Origin: Caulobacteraceae bacterium
GTDB taxonomy: Bacteria > Pseudomonadota > Alphaproteobacteria > Caulobacterales > Caulobacteraceae
Direction: 5' to 3'
Length of the DNA stretch: 64,000 nucleotides
Assembly (NCBI GenBank): GCA_947441065.1
Contig: CANESI010000012.1
Location: 1 to 64,000, forward strand
The number at the start of each line of letters is the position of its first letter. Within the stretch, counting starts at the first letter, position 1. The notes under the pieces were generated by a model. It had not been told where the DNA came from and did not search any database. It saw only the letters and a list, made by a program, of their open reading frames with translations. The position numbers and the translations under genes are program-made. Below are positions 8,453 to 18,404 of the stretch, piece by piece.

Positions 8453-9732
8453 GCCCCCGCCTCGCGGCTCGGCAGCAGGGGTGAGAGGGCCTGCCAGATC
8501 GCGGCCATCTGACCGCCATCCTGCGCCGCAAACCGGGCCGCCGCCGCCCCCAAGGCCTTGGCCTTAGCGCTATGGGTCAGCAGGTCGTTCAGCGCGCTCA
8601 TCAACTCAATCTCCGACGCAACAAGGACCAAGCCTTGTGCCTGCACCATATCGGCACAGACTTCGGCGAAATTAAACACCTCATTACCGCACATCATCGT
8701 GACACCCAGACGCGCCCCCTCAAGCGGGTTGTGCCCCCCAATGCCCGGAAGGAAGGATCCGCCGATAATGGCAAGGCTCGCCATCCGATAGAACAGGCCC
8801 ATCTCGCCCAAGGTGTCAGCGACATAGACCTGGATTGAGGGCTCCATAGGCTCGGCTGCGGCGCGGCGGGCGACCGTAAAGCCCTGATCGCTTGCCAGTC
8901 TTGCCACCGCTAGCCCGCGTTCCGGATGGCGCGGCGCAAGGATCAGCAAAGGCTTAGGCTCCCGGATAGAGCCATAGGCCCGCAGCATGATCTCGTCTTC
9001 ACCCTCATGGGTGCTGGCGGCAAGGACCACCGCGCGGCCTGCAACGCCATGGCTCACGGCCTCAAGGGCAGCAGGATCATAGTCGAGCGGCAGGGCAAGG
9101 CTCTTGAGATTGGCCAGCCCCTGAACCCTCCCGCCAAGGCCCGCCAGTCGCTCAGCGCTGGCGCTATCTTGGGCTTGGATCAGATCAAAGGACGACAGGA
9201 GCGCCTTCGCGGTCTTGGGCCACTTGGCCCAGCCATCAGCGCTGACCTTCGTCATGCGGGCGGACAACAGGGCAAGGCTCACGCCGCGCTCACGGGCCGC
9301 CAAGATCAGGTTCGGCCAAAGCTCACTCTCAACGAACAGGGCAAGGTCCGGTCGCCAATGGTCCAGAAACCTTGCGACGGCGCGGGGGGTGTCGATGGGC
9401 ACATAATGATGGATGACGCCGCTGGGCAGCCTTGCCGACAGCAGGTCGGCCGCAGTGCGCGTGCCGCTGGTCACGAGCAAGGTCAGGTCTGGCCGTTCTT
9501 GGCGCAGATGATCAATCAGGGGCAGGTGCGACAGGCTCTCGCCAACGCTGGCGCCATGTAACCAAATCAAAGAACCGGCGGGCCGCGCGAGGGGCGAAAA
9601 GCCAAGCCGTTCGGTCACACGGCCAGCGTCTTCCTTGCCGCGCCTGACCCGCGCCTTAAGCAGGAGCGGAGCAAGGGGCTCAAAGATCGCCGTGGCCAGC
9701 CGATAGAGCTGCAGAGCCAAGGTTCGGCTCAT
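8449..9732 (-). CDS. waaA: 3-deoxy-D-manno-octulosonic acid transferase WaaA (KdtA)
   Basis: GT30 glycosyltransferase that adds Kdo to lipid IVA on the inner face of the cytoplasmic membrane. There is an N-terminal hydrophobic segment, then WLHGASVGES near residue 57, ESELWPNLI near 135 and a C-terminal GGSFLPGIGGHNPLE motif typical of the family. Length is 427 residues. The start overlaps the upstream acyltransferase stop (ATGA) and the stop overlaps the lpxK start. The number of Kdo units added cannot be told from sequence. Confidence 0.96.
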   Translation of the reverse strand: MSRTLALQLYRLATAIFEPLAPLLLKARVRRGKEDAGRVTERLGFSPLARPAGSLIWLHGASVGESLSHLPLIDHLRQERPDLTLLVTSGTRTAADLLSARLPSGVIHHYVPIDTPRAVARFLDHWRPDLALFVESELWPNLILAARERGVSLALLSARMTKVSADGWAKWPKTAKALLSSFDLIQAQDSASAERLAGLGGRVQGLANLKSLALPLDYDPAALEAVSHGVAGRAVVLAASTHEGEDEIMLRAYGSIREPKPLLILAPRHPERGLAVARLASDQGFTVARRAAAEPMEPSIQVYVADTLGEMGLFYRMASLAIIGGSFLPGIGGHNPLEGARLGVTMMCGNEVFNFAEVCADMVQAQGLVLVASEIELMSALNDLLTHSAKAKALGAAAARFAAQDGGQMAAIWQALSPLLPSREAGA

Positions 9733-10409
9733 TTTACCAGCGCCTCGGCCCGCTCAGTCACCGCCGTCAAGCGCGCGGCCCAGTCGAGCGCTACGGCCTC
9801 GGCATCGATCTTGCCATCAAGCTGAAAAGGGCCGTCCCAGACCATAGCGGCCTTGCCAAAGGGGATAGGCAAAACCGCCTTGTCCCAGCTGCCCAGCCGG
9901 ATACAGGGATTGCAGGCCAGGCCGACAAACAGCACCGGCGCGCCGGTCAGCCGCGCCAACATCGGCGTACCCTCCGCCATCACATGGGCCGGACCGCGCG
10001 GGCCGTCCGGGGTGATCGCGACGGCGCCGCCGGAATTGACCCATTTGGCCATGTCGCGAAAGGCCGCCATGCCGCCCTTGGACTTGGCGGGATCAGACTT
10101 CTTTTGCGAGGACCCGCGAATGGCCGGGAACCCGACCAGCGCCATGGCCTTGGCGATGAACTCGCCATCCGCCGACAGAGAGATCAAGGCGCGGCACTCC
10201 TGCGCCTCCTTGGGCCAAGAGGCCGGGGACAGAGATATGCGGTCATGCCAAAGGCAAAGCATGGCTCCACCTTCGCTCTTCCAGACCCCTTGCGCCCGCT
10301 CGCGGTCGACATGGGTCCAGCGCATGGTGCTGATGGCCAGGCGCATATAGGCGGCGAACAGATAGGCCAAGGCGCTCTGGATCAAGGCCGAACGGAACAG
10401 GGCTTTCAC
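9729..10409 (-). CDS. Lysophospholipid acyltransferase family protein (DUF374)
   Basis: 226-residue DUF374 protein, a distant relative of PlsC/LpxL acyltransferases. Visible family motifs are LCLWHDRISL, SLSADGEFIAKA and AITPDGPRGPAHVMAEG. The N-terminus has a hydrophobic segment suggesting membrane association. The start is GTG, overlapping the msbA stop in a GTGA context; the stop overlaps waaA. Its place between the flippase and waaA suggests a role in lipid A or phospholipid acylation, but the acyl acceptor for this family is not established. Confidence 0.85.
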   Translation of the reverse strand: MKALFRSALIQSALAYLFAAYMRLAISTMRWTHVDRERAQGVWKSEGGAMLCLWHDRISLSPASWPKEAQECRALISLSADGEFIAKAMALVGFPAIRGSSQKKSDPAKSKGGMAAFRDMAKWVNSGGAVAITPDGPRGPAHVMAEGTPMLARLTGAPVLFVGLACNPCIRLGSWDKAVLPIPFGKAAMVWDGPFQLDGKIDAEAVALDWAARLTAVTERAEALVK

Positions 10410-12238
10410 GGGTGGGTCTCCATGGCCGCACCCCTATCCAAATCCTGCGACTGTGCCAATCGGGCATAGAGCCCGCGCTGGGCCATCAGACTGTCATGGT
10501 CGCCGGTCTCGACCACCTGACCCCTATCGATGACATAGATGCGGTCGGCGCCGCGCACGGTCGAGAGGCGGTGGGCGATGAGCAGGGTCGTGCGGCCCGC
10601 CATGAGCCGCTCCAGCGCTTCCTGGACCTTGGCCTCGCTCTCGGTGTCCAGGGCGCTTGTGGCCTCGTCGAGCAGCAGGATCGGGGCGTTCTTGAGAAAG
10701 GCGCGGGCAATGGCGATACGTTGCCGCTGACCACCGGAGAGGCGCGCGCCGGCCTCTCCGACGGGGGTGTCATAGCCCTTTGGCAGGGCAAGGATGAAGT
10801 CGTGCGCAGCGGCCTGAGCCGCAGCCGCCTCGATCTCGGCTTGGCTGGCGCTTGGCCGCGCATAGCCGATATTGGCCCCGATTGTGTCGTCGAACAGGAA
10901 CGGCTCTTGCGTCACCAGGGCGATCTGATCGCGCAGGGAGGCCAGGGTCACGTCCCGAACATCCACGCCATCGATGGTCAGCCGCCCAGAGGTCACATCA
11001 TAGAAGCGCGGGATCAGGTTCAAGATCGTGCTCTTGCCCCCGCCCGAGGGCCCGACCAAAGCGATGGTCTCACCGCGCTTGGCGTTCAGGCTGACATGGG
11101 ACAGGACCGGCGTTTCTGGCCCATAGGCAAAGGACACGTCTTCGAGGCTCAGGCTGGCCTCACCGCGCGTCAGGGCCTTGGCATCGGGTGCATCCCGCAC
11201 CTCGGCCTCGACATCGAGACTGGCAAAGAGGCGGCGCGCGGCGGTCAGGCCCTCGGCCATCACGGTCTGGAGATTGGCAAGCTGGCGCAGGGACTGGGAG
11301 GCCATGGCCAAGGCCCCCAGAAAGGCAATGAAGGCCCCGACATTCATCTGGCCGGTGGTCGAGCGCCAACCGGCATAGGCCATGACCCCGGCGGTGATCA
11401 CCGTCATCAGGGTCTCAGTGGCCGGGGCAGCGGCGGCTCTGGCATTGGCGCCCTTGATCAGATGCTCCTGACGGCGCTGGACCACGGTCGCAACACGGCC
11501 CTCTTCATAGGATTCTCGGTTCTCGATCTTGACGATCTTGACCCCGTCCAAGCTCTCCATAACGGCGGTCGAGAGGGCCGAGGTCTCGGCCATCGCGCCC
11601 TTGGCGGCCTTGGTGGTGCGCTTGGAAAAGCGGCGCATGATCGTAACCGCCAGCGGCGCAACGACCAGAACGCCGAAGGACAGCCAAAGGTCCTTGGACA
11701 TCATCACCGCCACGGCCCCGCCCACGGTCAGGAAGTGTTGGGTATAGTTGACGACGCCAGAGGTCGCGGCTTCTCGGATCAATCCCGCATCATAGAGGAC
11801 AGATGAGACATAGGCCCCCGAATGGGCCGTGCGTAGCCGGGCGAGATCGGCCCTGATCAGCTTGCCAAAGAGTTGGACCTGCACATCACCGACAATGCCA
11901 TTGCCGATGCGGTTGACGAGGCTAGCTTGGGTGATCTGAGCCACGCCGCGCGCGACGGCGAGGACGGCAATGGTGGCCGGGATAGCCAGCAAGGCCCCCG
12001 GCTTATGATCGACCATCAACTGATTGATCGCTGGATCAAGGATCTGGATCAGCCAAGCACTGAGGCCCGCCACCACCGCCGCACAGAGCACCGAGAGGCT
12101 TAAGCCCTTCCAGCGCGGGGCCAGATAGGTGCGCAGAACCCGGCTGGCCAAGGCACGGTCGGTGATCAACGGTTCAGACTTGGGCGAAAACTCATCCATA
12201 GGCGATGGGTTGACCGTGATTGCGCGCAAGTCAAGCAC
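10406..12238 (-). CDS. msbA: MsbA-type lipid A ABC transporter (permease-ATPase fusion)
   Basis: Inner-membrane half-transporter that flips lipid A-core to the periplasmic leaflet. The N-terminal half is a six-helix ABC membrane domain. The C-terminal half carries Walker A GPSGGGKST, the signature LSGGQRQRIAIARA, Walker B ILLLDEATSALD and an H-loop IAHRLST. The start is uncertain: GTG at 12238 has AAGGA 8 bases upstream, GTG at 12256 has GGAG too close, and an ATG at 12199 has no ribosome site. It is the first gene of the msbA-DUF374-waaA-lpxK operon, all joined by 4-base overlaps, which supports lipid A as the substrate. Confidence 0.92.
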   Translation of the reverse strand: MLDLRAITVNPSPMDEFSPKSEPLITDRALASRVLRTYLAPRWKGLSLSVLCAAVVAGLSAWLIQILDPAINQLMVDHKPGALLAIPATIAVLAVARGVAQITQASLVNRIGNGIVGDVQVQLFGKLIRADLARLRTAHSGAYVSSVLYDAGLIREAATSGVVNYTQHFLTVGGAVAVMMSKDLWLSFGVLVVAPLAVTIMRRFSKRTTKAAKGAMAETSALSTAVMESLDGVKIVKIENRESYEEGRVATVVQRRQEHLIKGANARAAAAPATETLMTVITAGVMAYAGWRSTTGQMNVGAFIAFLGALAMASQSLRQLANLQTVMAEGLTAARRLFASLDVEAEVRDAPDAKALTRGEASLSLEDVSFAYGPETPVLSHVSLNAKRGETIALVGPSGGGKSTILNLIPRFYDVTSGRLTIDGVDVRDVTLASLRDQIALVTQEPFLFDDTIGANIGYARPSASQAEIEAAAAQAAAHDFILALPKGYDTPVGEAGARLSGGQRQRIAIARAFLKNAPILLLDEATSALDTESEAKVQEALERLMAGRTTLLIAHRLSTVRGADRIYVIDRGQVVETGDHDSLMAQRGLYARLAQSQDLDRGAAMETHP

Positions 12239-12293
12239 GACAGGCTTCCTTTTCACTCCAGAAGGTCATAACCAGAGGCCTTAAACAGGAACC

Positions 12294-12965
12294 GTGATCT
12301 TGTCAGGCTTCGATCTCACCACCTCCGCTGGGCGCCGCCGAGCCTATCTGGACTATCTGGTCAATGACCACGCCTTCTTGCGCGTGGGCTTTCAGAACGC
12401 CCATTGGATCACGCCGGAACTGGTGCGCACCAACCAGCCTTGGCCGTTCCAACTGGCTTGGTGGAAGAAGCAGGGCGTGCGCACGATCATCAATCTGCGC
12501 GGCGGCTTTGATGGCAGCTTCTATGCCTTGGAAAAGGATGCCTGCGAGCGGCTGGGCCTGACGATGGTCGACTTCACCATCACTTCACGAGAAGTGCCAT
12601 CACGCGAGCGAGTTCTCGGCGCGCGCGACCTCTTTGCCTCGATCGAATATCCCGCCCTCATGCACTGCAAGTCCGGCGCAGACCGGGCCGGGATCATGAG
12701 CGTCTTCTATGCCCACTTCCGCCTCGGCCTGCCGATCCGTGAGGCGATGAAGGAACTGTCCCTGCGCTATCTGCACGTCAAACAGGGCAAGACCGGGGTG
12801 CTCGACTATGTGTTTGAGCGCTATCTGGCTGAGCGCGAGCCGATTGGCCAAAGCTTCATCGACTGGGTCATGAGCGATGCCTATGACCCCGTCGCCATCA
12901 AGGCCGATTTCCGGGCCGCATGGATCGGCACGCTCTTGACCGAAAAGCTGCTTCGTCGCGAATAG
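12294..12965 (+). CDS. ctpA: CtpA-like tyrosine/dual-specificity phosphatase
   Basis: Cysteine-based phosphatase of 223 residues, starting at GTG 12294 just after an AGGA site. The catalytic P-loop is HCKSGADRAG with nucleophile C125 and R131; IINLRGG is typical of this phosphatase group. In Caulobacter crescentus the homologue CtpA is needed for envelope integrity and for normal lipid A structure (literature knowledge). Its divergent position next to the msbA-waaA-lpxK operon, with only about 55 bases between starts, fits a role in lipid A phosphate processing. Whether it acts on lipid or protein is inferred from homology only. Confidence 0.78.
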   Translation: MILSGFDLTTSAGRRRAYLDYLVNDHAFLRVGFQNAHWITPELVRTNQPWPFQLAWWKKQGVRTIINLRGGFDGSFYALEKDACERLGLTMVDFTITSREVPSRERVLGARDLFASIEYPALMHCKSGADRAGIMSVFYAHFRLGLPIREAMKELSLRYLHVKQGKTGVLDYVFERYLAEREPIGQSFIDWVMSDAYDPVAIKADFRAAWIGTLLTEKLLRRE

Positions 12966-12986
12966 GGGGCCGCGAATAGAGCGGGT

Positions 12987-13583
12987 CTAGGCGCGCCCGG
13001 TCTGGCCCGACAGGCTGCTGGCATGAACACCGATCTTGGCGAGGGCCTTGGACCATTTGTCATTGGGGTTGGGATCAAACAGCAGATCCTCATCCGCCTC
13101 GCAGGTCAGCCAGACATTATCGCGCAGTTCCTGTTCCAACTGCCCCGGACCCCATCCCGCATAGCCCAAGGCTAGGATGGATCGACGAGGACCGCTGTCA
13201 CCGCCAATGGCTTGCAGAACCTCACGGGTGGCGGTCATGGATACGCCGTTGGCCACGGGCAAGGTGGCGGTTTCACTCAGATAGTCATCGGTGTGCAGGA
13301 CAAAGCCGCGTTCGCGCTCGACCGGCCCGCCGATCAGAACGGGGGCAGGCCCCGCCTCGCTGATCAAAGGAATTTCGAGCGTCTTGAGCACATCGGCCAA
13401 GGTCACCCCATCGACTGGCCGGTTCAGGGTCACGCCCATGGCCTGATCGGGGGTGTGAACGCACAGATAGATAATGGACCGCTCAAAGCGCGGGTCCTCG
13501 ATCCCCGGCATAGAGATCAGCACCCGTCCGGCCAGAAAGGTCCGCTCACCGGCCTCGCGCCATTCTTTGTTACGATCAAACAT
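12987..13583 (-). CDS. YqgE/AlgH family protein
   Basis: 198-residue protein of the conserved YqgE (AlgH) family, with LAGRVLISMPGIEDPRFERS at the N-terminus, YLCVHTPDQAMGVTLNRP and LFDPNPNDKW at the C-terminus. The biochemical role of the family is not settled. It is convergent with ctpA (21-base gap) and divergent from the peroxiredoxin gene. Confidence 0.93.
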   Translation of the reverse strand: MFDRNKEWREAGERTFLAGRVLISMPGIEDPRFERSIIYLCVHTPDQAMGVTLNRPVDGVTLADVLKTLEIPLISEAGPAPVLIGGPVERERGFVLHTDDYLSETATLPVANGVSMTATREVLQAIGGDSGPRRSILALGYAGWGPGQLEQELRDNVWLTCEADEDLLFDPNPNDKWSKALAKIGVHASSLSGQTGRA

Positions 13584-13747
13584 GAGGGGATGATCGGCCG
13601 ACTAGGGGCGGGTTTCAAGCCTTGAACATCAAACTTCAATGACAAGTGCGAGAGATCGCGCCCGTCAGGCTTGGCGAACGGTCTTTGCGGCCTTATGTCG
13701 GTGACATGCACGTCATTTCGCGTGTCTCACACAATCAGGAGGCCCTC

Positions 13748-14230
13748 ATGGCCATCAAGATCGGCGACAGCCTGCCTAAGGCAACCTTCATGACCATGAC
13801 CGCTGAGGGCCCTGCCCCGGTCACCACCGACCAGCTGTTCGGCGGCAAGCGCGTTGCCCTGTTCGCCGTCCCCGGCGCCTTTACCCCGACCTGCTCGGCC
13901 AAGCACCTGCCCGGCTTCAAAGACCACGCCGCAGACCTCAAGGCCAAGGGCGTCGACACCATCGCCTGCGTCTCGGTCAACGATATGTTCGTGATGAAGG
14001 CTTGGGCCAAGGATCAGGGCATCACCGACGAAGTGCTGATGCTGGCAGACGGCAATGGCGACTTCACCAAGGCCTTGGGTCTTGAAATGGACGGCTCCAA
14101 GTTCGGCATGGGCCTGCGCTCGCAGCGCTATTCCTTTGTTGCCAAGGACGGCGTCGTGGAACAGCTCAATGTCGAAGAGGGTGGCGACTTCAAGGTCTCC
14201 TCCGCCGACTATATGCTCGCCCAACTCTGA
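13748..14230 (+). CDS. Peroxiredoxin (Prx5-type)
   Basis: 160-residue thiol peroxidase that reduces hydrogen peroxide and alkyl hydroperoxides. The catalytic motif PGAFTPTCSAKHLPGF contains the peroxidatic cysteine near residue 48. The Prx5-type signature GLRSQRYSFV is near residue 122. The ATG at 13748 is preceded by AGGAGG (spacing 6-7), so the frame upstream of it (from 13646) is not part of the protein. Single cytosolic gene; the reductant is probably glutaredoxin or thioredoxin. Confidence 0.93.
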   Translation: MAIKIGDSLPKATFMTMTAEGPAPVTTDQLFGGKRVALFAVPGAFTPTCSAKHLPGFKDHAADLKAKGVDTIACVSVNDMFVMKAWAKDQGITDEVLMLADGNGDFTKALGLEMDGSKFGMGLRSQRYSFVAKDGVVEQLNVEEGGDFKVSSADYMLAQL

Positions 14231-14235
14231 GAAAT

Positions 14236-14339
14236 ACCCCCCTCCCCGGCTGCGCCGGTACTCCCCCAATGGGGGGAGATCTGGGATAATCAAATCTTCC
14301 CCCTCTGGGGGAAGTACCCGCGCAGCGGGGGTAGGGGGT
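14236..14339. repeat. Family B palindromic intergenic repeat
   Basis: Roughly 100-bp palindromic element. Two inner hairpins of the type CTTCCCCCTCTGGGGGAAG are flanked by GTACCCGCGCAGCGGGGGTAG and its inverse. It fills the gap between the convergent peroxiredoxin and phosphotransferase genes. Other copies in this window are near 32963, 37759, 39184 and 51200. Confidence 0.85.
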
Positions 14340-14341
14340 TT

Positions 14342-15415
14342 CTAGGCGCCGGCCTTTTTCGCAAAGGCCCAGGCCGTATCGCCCAAAATGGGAACCCGCT
14401 CGCCCATGGCGATGGCATAGGGCGACGAGGCGGTGCCGTCGCGCACCCGGCCTGCAATGCCCTGACAGATGCCGCCAAGACGGAACAGGTTATAGGCGAA
14501 GAACCAATCGAGATTGGGCAGACCCGAACGGTTGGTCAGATTACAATAACGTTCCACCGCCTCTTCGATTGAGGGTATGCCCGCCGCCTTGAGGTCCATC
14601 TCAGCCAATCCACCGCGCTGATCCGACGGCATGACCCACTGCATCAGGAAATAGGTGAAGTCGGCCAAGGGATTGCCAAGGGTCGACAGTTCCCAATCCA
14701 AAACGGCCAGAACGCGGTTCTCGGTCGGGTGCAGGATCATATTGTCCAGACGATAGTCGCCATGAACGATCGAGGTCATGTCATCCTCGGGCGCACTTTG
14801 CGGCAAGAAATCCATGAGATTGTTCATCGATGGAATGACCTGGGTCTCTGAGGCCCGGTACTGCTTGCTCCAACGGTCGATCTGGCGCGAGAAATAGTTC
14901 CCCGGACGGCCATAGTCGGCCAAGCCGATGGCGGCATAGTCGGTATTGTGTAGGGCCGCTAGCGTATCGATCTCAGCGCGATAGATCTCGCCCCGATCCT
15001 TTGGCGTGCTGTCTTCGAGGCGACCGTCCCACAGGATGCGGCCCTCAACCATGCCCATGACATAGAACATGGTGCCCAGAACGCTCTCGTCGGTGCACAG
15101 GGCATAGGCCTTGGCGACGGGGAAGTTGGTCTTGTTCAGGCCTGAAATGACCTTGAACTCGCGGTCCACCGCATGGGCCGAGGGCAAGAGCTTGCCAGGG
15201 GGCTTGCGGCGCAGAACATAGCGCTGATTGGGGGTGATCAATTGATAGGTCGGGTTGGACTGACCACCCTTGAACTGACGCACCTCTAGGGGACCGGCAT
15301 AGTCCTCGACATTGGCCTGCATCCAGACGGCCAGAGCGGCCTCATCAATCCGGTGGCGCTCGTCCACATCCTTGGTGCCGGAAAAGGCGTCTTGAGGGGC
15401 TTCTACGGCGGCCAT
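14342..15415 (-). CDS. Phosphotransferase (APH/ACAD10-like) family protein
   Basis: 357-residue kinase-like protein of the aminoglycoside phosphotransferase fold, in the subfamily related to the ACAD10/11 kinase domain associated with acyl-CoA metabolism. Visible motifs are VLRRKPPGKLLPSAHAVDRE with the ATP-binding lysine, VHGDYRLDNMILH (catalytic Brenner motif) and VLAVLDWELSTLGNPLAD (metal-binding Asp). The ATG at 15415 has GGGAG 7 bases upstream; the upstream in-frame GTG is not preferred. It probably phosphorylates a hydroxylated acyl or other small substrate. Antibiotic resistance is unlikely. Confidence 0.9.
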   Translation of the reverse strand: MAAVEAPQDAFSGTKDVDERHRIDEAALAVWMQANVEDYAGPLEVRQFKGGQSNPTYQLITPNQRYVLRRKPPGKLLPSAHAVDREFKVISGLNKTNFPVAKAYALCTDESVLGTMFYVMGMVEGRILWDGRLEDSTPKDRGEIYRAEIDTLAALHNTDYAAIGLADYGRPGNYFSRQIDRWSKQYRASETQVIPSMNNLMDFLPQSAPEDDMTSIVHGDYRLDNMILHPTENRVLAVLDWELSTLGNPLADFTYFLMQWVMPSDQRGGLAEMDLKAAGIPSIEEAVERYCNLTNRSGLPNLDWFFAYNLFRLGGICQGIAGRVRDGTASSPYAIAMGERVPILGDTAWAFAKKAGA

Positions 15416-15501
15416 GTGGTTTCTCCCAAACACTTGCTTGGCTGGAGTTTAACGATGGAGCCTTGCGAGACAAGGCCCCCAAGGGTGGCAATTGCGAGGA
15501 A

Positions 15502-16767
15502 CTAGAGGGCGCGCCAACCAATATCGGTGCGGTGGAAGCCTTCTGGCCAGTCGATCTTGGTAACGGCATCATAGGCCTTGGCCCGCGCTTCGGTCAGGTC
15601 GACGCCGCGGGCACAGACATTTACCACCCTGCCCCCAGCGGCGCGAAGGCTGCCATCGGCGGCCCGCTCGGTTCCGGCATGGAAGATCGCCACATCGGGT
15701 CCGAAATCCTGCTCAAGCCCCGTAATCACAGAGCCGGTGACCGGCGCATCCGGATAGCCCGGCGCGGCCAAGACCACGCAGATTGCCGCCTCATCATGCC
15801 ACTGCGGCGCGGGAAGCTCGGCCAAGGTGCCCGTGGCGACGGCCAGCAGATAGGGCACCAGATCACTCTTCAGGCGCAGCATCAGGACCTGACATTCGGG
15901 GTCCCCGAAGCGGGCATTATACTCCACCAGCTTTGGCCCTGTCGGCGTCAGCATCAGACCGGCATAGAGCACGCCGCGATAGGGATAGCCCTCTGCGGCC
16001 ATCCCGGCGACGGTCGGAGCGATCATCTTCTGCTCGGCCTCGGTCATCAGGACTGGTGTTAGAACGGGGGTGGGAGAATAGGTACCCATACCGCCGGTAT
16101 TGGGACCCCTATCGCCATCAAAGGCGCGCTTATGGTCCTGCGCTACGCCAAACAGCATGGCGGTCTGACCATCACTGAGGGCAAAGAGCGAGGCCTCCTC
16201 GCCGGTCATGAACTCTTCGATCACCACCCTCGCGCCAGCCTGACCGAACCGTCCGCCGAGCATGTCGTCAATGGCAGCCTCGGCCTCGATGCGGCTCTCG
16301 GCAATGACCACGCCCTTACCGGCGGCCAAGCCATCGGCCTTGATCACATAGGGGGGCGTAAAGCCGTCCAAAAAGGCCTTGGCCGGACCGGCGGCCTCGA
16401 ACACGCCATAGGCGGCGGTAGGGATATTGTGGCGGGCGGTAAAGTCCTTGGTGAAGGCCTTAGAGGTCTCCAACTGCGCGGCCTCTTGGGTCGGACCAAA
16501 GCAGGGAATGCCCAGCTCCGCCAACCGGTCGGCCAGCCCGCGCTCCAACGCCGATTCAGGACCCACCACGACCAGATCCGCCGCGATCTCTTGCGCCAGA
16601 GCCACCAAGGCCTCGACATCGGTGACCTTGATCGGGCGGGTTTCACAAAGGGCCGCCATGCCCGGATTGCCCGGCGCTGTCACCAGACGTTTGACGAGCG
16701 GCGAGGCGGCGATTTTCCAAGCCAGGGCGTGTTCGCGGCCGCCCGATCCGACGAGAAGAATGTTCAT
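15502..16767 (-). CDS. purD: Phosphoribosylamine-glycine ligase PurD
   Basis: GAR synthetase, second step of purine biosynthesis; ATP-grasp enzyme of 421 residues. It starts [18 protein letters not shown], the conserved family N-terminus. Further motifs are [15 protein letters not shown] near residue 140, [18 protein letters not shown] near 215 and [11 protein letters not shown] near 290. The long open frame upstream of 16767 is not part of the protein. It is divergent from xseA with about 105 bases between starts. Confidence 0.96.
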   Translation of the reverse strand: MNILLVGSGGREHALAWKIAASPLVKRLVTAPGNPGMAALCETRPIKVTDVEALVALAQEIAADLVVVGPESALERGLADRLAELGIPCFGPTQEAAQLETSKAFTKDFTARHNIPTAAYGVFEAAGPAKAFLDGFTPPYVIKADGLAAGKGVVIAESRIEAEAAIDDMLGGRFGQAGARVVIEEFMTGEEASLFALSDGQTAMLFGVAQDHKRAFDGDRGPNTGGMGTYSPTPVLTPVLMTEAEQKMIAPTVAGMAAEGYPYRGVLYAGLMLTPTGPKLVEYNARFGDPECQVLMLRLKSDLVPYLLAVATGTLAELPAPQWHDEAAICVVLAAPGYPDAPVTGSVITGLEQDFGPDVAIFHAGTERAADGSLRAAGGRVVNVCARGVDLTEARAKAYDAVTKIDWPEGFHRTDIGWRAL

Positions 16768-16872
16768 AGTCCTGCCTTTGGCGCGCACGGCGGCGGGCGT
16801 CAAGTCGGGCTGATCGACGAGGCCCCATGGAACCCTTTGCCCTCGGCTCACCTTGACCTCTATAGTCAGCCC

Positions 16873-18372
16873 ATGACTGACTCTGCTTCCAATGCTGCGG
16901 CCTTTTCGGTCTCCGAGCTCGCCTTCTCCCTGAAGCGGACCTTGGAGGATGCTTACGGCCATGTGCGGCTGCGCGGTGAGGTGTCCAAGGTCACGCGCCA
17001 CAGTTCCGGACATGTCTATCTGACCCTTAAGGATGATAAGGCCGCCATTGATGGGGTGATCTGGAAGGGCGTCGTGCGCGGCCTTGCCTGTCAGCCTGAG
17101 CAGGGGCTGGAGGTCATTGCCACCGGCAAGATCACCACCTTCCCAGCCTCGTCCAAATATCAGATCGTGATCGACAGTTTGGAACCGGCAGGCATTGGCG
17201 CCTTGCTGGCGCAGCTCGAGCGATTGAAGGCCAAGCTACAGGGTGAAGGCCTGTTTGATCCGGCCAAGAAACGGCCAATCCCACAGATGCCAACGGTCAT
17301 TGGCGTCATTACCAGCCCGACCGGCGCGGTGATCCGCGACATTCTCCACCGCATCCGCGAGCGCTGGCCCTGTCATGTTCTGGTCTGGCCCGTGGTGGTC
17401 CAAGGCGATCAGGCAGCCCAGCAGGTGGCCGCAGCCATTGCTGGTTTCAACAGCTTGGGCCGCGATAGCAAGGTCCCGCGCCCGGATGTCCTGATCGTGG
17501 CCAGGGGCGGCGGCTCGGTCGAGGACCTTTGGGCCTTTAATGATGAGGCCTTGGCCCGCGCGGTAGCGGCCAGCACGATCCCCGTCATCTCTGCCGTCGG
17601 GCACGAGACCGACACCACCCTGATTGATTTTGTCTCGGACCGCCGCGCCCCGACCCCGACCGCCGCAGCCGAGATGGCCAGCCCGGTCTTGGCAGAGCTG
17701 AAAGCCGCCGTGATGGATCTGGACCGTCGGCTGATGCGGGCCGGAGGCCGTCTGCTCGAAGATCGCCGCGTGCGCCTTTCGGCGACCAGCCGGGGTCTGC
17801 CACGCCCTGCGGACCTGCTGTCGGTCGCCAGCCAGAGGTTCGACCTCAGTGCCGGGAGGCTTAATGCGGCGCTTGAGCGCAATGTCAGCCTGCATGATCG
17901 CGACCTGATGCGCTTTGCCGCTCGCCTGACGCCGAGCCTGCTGGACCGCCCTCGCCGGTTGAAGGCCGAACGTCTGAGCGACCTCGCCACCCGATTGGGC
18001 CTCGCCACCCGCCGCGCAGCCGCTCAGGCCGAACGACGGGCCAGATTGCCAGAACTTACCGCACGGATGGCGGGCGCGGTGGAACGCAGACTGTTGGCGG
18101 CAACCGAGCGTCTGTCTGGCCTGGACAAGCTTCGGCTATCGCTCGACCCGAACCGCCCATTGGAGCTGGGCTTTGCCCGCGTACACCATGCCGATGGCAG
18201 CCTTGCCAGAAGCGGCGCTGAATTGGCCGAAGGTGAAGCCGTGCGTTTGGTCTTTGCCCACGATAGCCGCCAAGCCCTGATCAGCGACGCCGCCGCGCCA
18301 CCTCCCACGGCAAAATCTCAGAAGGTTCCGCCCAAAAAGACCGCCGAAGGCTCCCAAGGCAGCCTGTTCTAG
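16873..18372 (+). CDS. xseA: Exodeoxyribonuclease VII large subunit XseA
   Basis: Large subunit of the single-strand-specific exonuclease ExoVII. The N-terminal OB fold ([28 protein letters not shown]) is followed by the catalytic domain with [34 protein letters not shown] and [28 protein letters not shown]. Then comes a long arginine-rich helical region. Length is 499 residues from the ATG at 16873. No xseB is present in the window. Confidence 0.96.
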   Translation: MTDSASNAAAFSVSELAFSLKRTLEDAYGHVRLRGEVSKVTRHSSGHVYLTLKDDKAAIDGVIWKGVVRGLACQPEQGLEVIATGKITTFPASSKYQIVIDSLEPAGIGALLAQLERLKAKLQGEGLFDPAKKRPIPQMPTVIGVITSPTGAVIRDILHRIRERWPCHVLVWPVVVQGDQAAQQVAAAIAGFNSLGRDSKVPRPDVLIVARGGGSVEDLWAFNDEALARAVAASTIPVISAVGHETDTTLIDFVSDRRAPTPTAAAEMASPVLAELKAAVMDLDRRLMRAGGRLLEDRRVRLSATSRGLPRPADLLSVASQRFDLSAGRLNAALERNVSLHDRDLMRFAARLTPSLLDRPRRLKAERLSDLATRLGLATRRAAAQAERRARLPELTARMAGAVERRLLAATERLSGLDKLRLSLDPNRPLELGFARVHHADGSLARSGAELAEGEAVRLVFAHDSRQALISDAAAPPPTAKSQKVPPKKTAEGSQGSLF

Positions 18373-18404
18373 ACCTGACGGTCCTTAGGGGTTAAAAGAA
18401 CGGC

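Noticed and set aside
10412-11806. 464-residue plus-strand frame
   Set aside because: Antisense to msbA, which has all ABC motifs; composition is typical of GC-rich shadow frames.
12987-13093. 70-residue minus-strand frame at 12881-13093 overlapping the ends of ctpA and YqgE
   Set aside because: Covers two good genes in other frames and has no similarity of its own.
16132-16872. N-terminal extension of the xseA frame
   Set aside because: It overlaps purD on the other strand and has no similarity to ExoVII; xseA starts at 16873.
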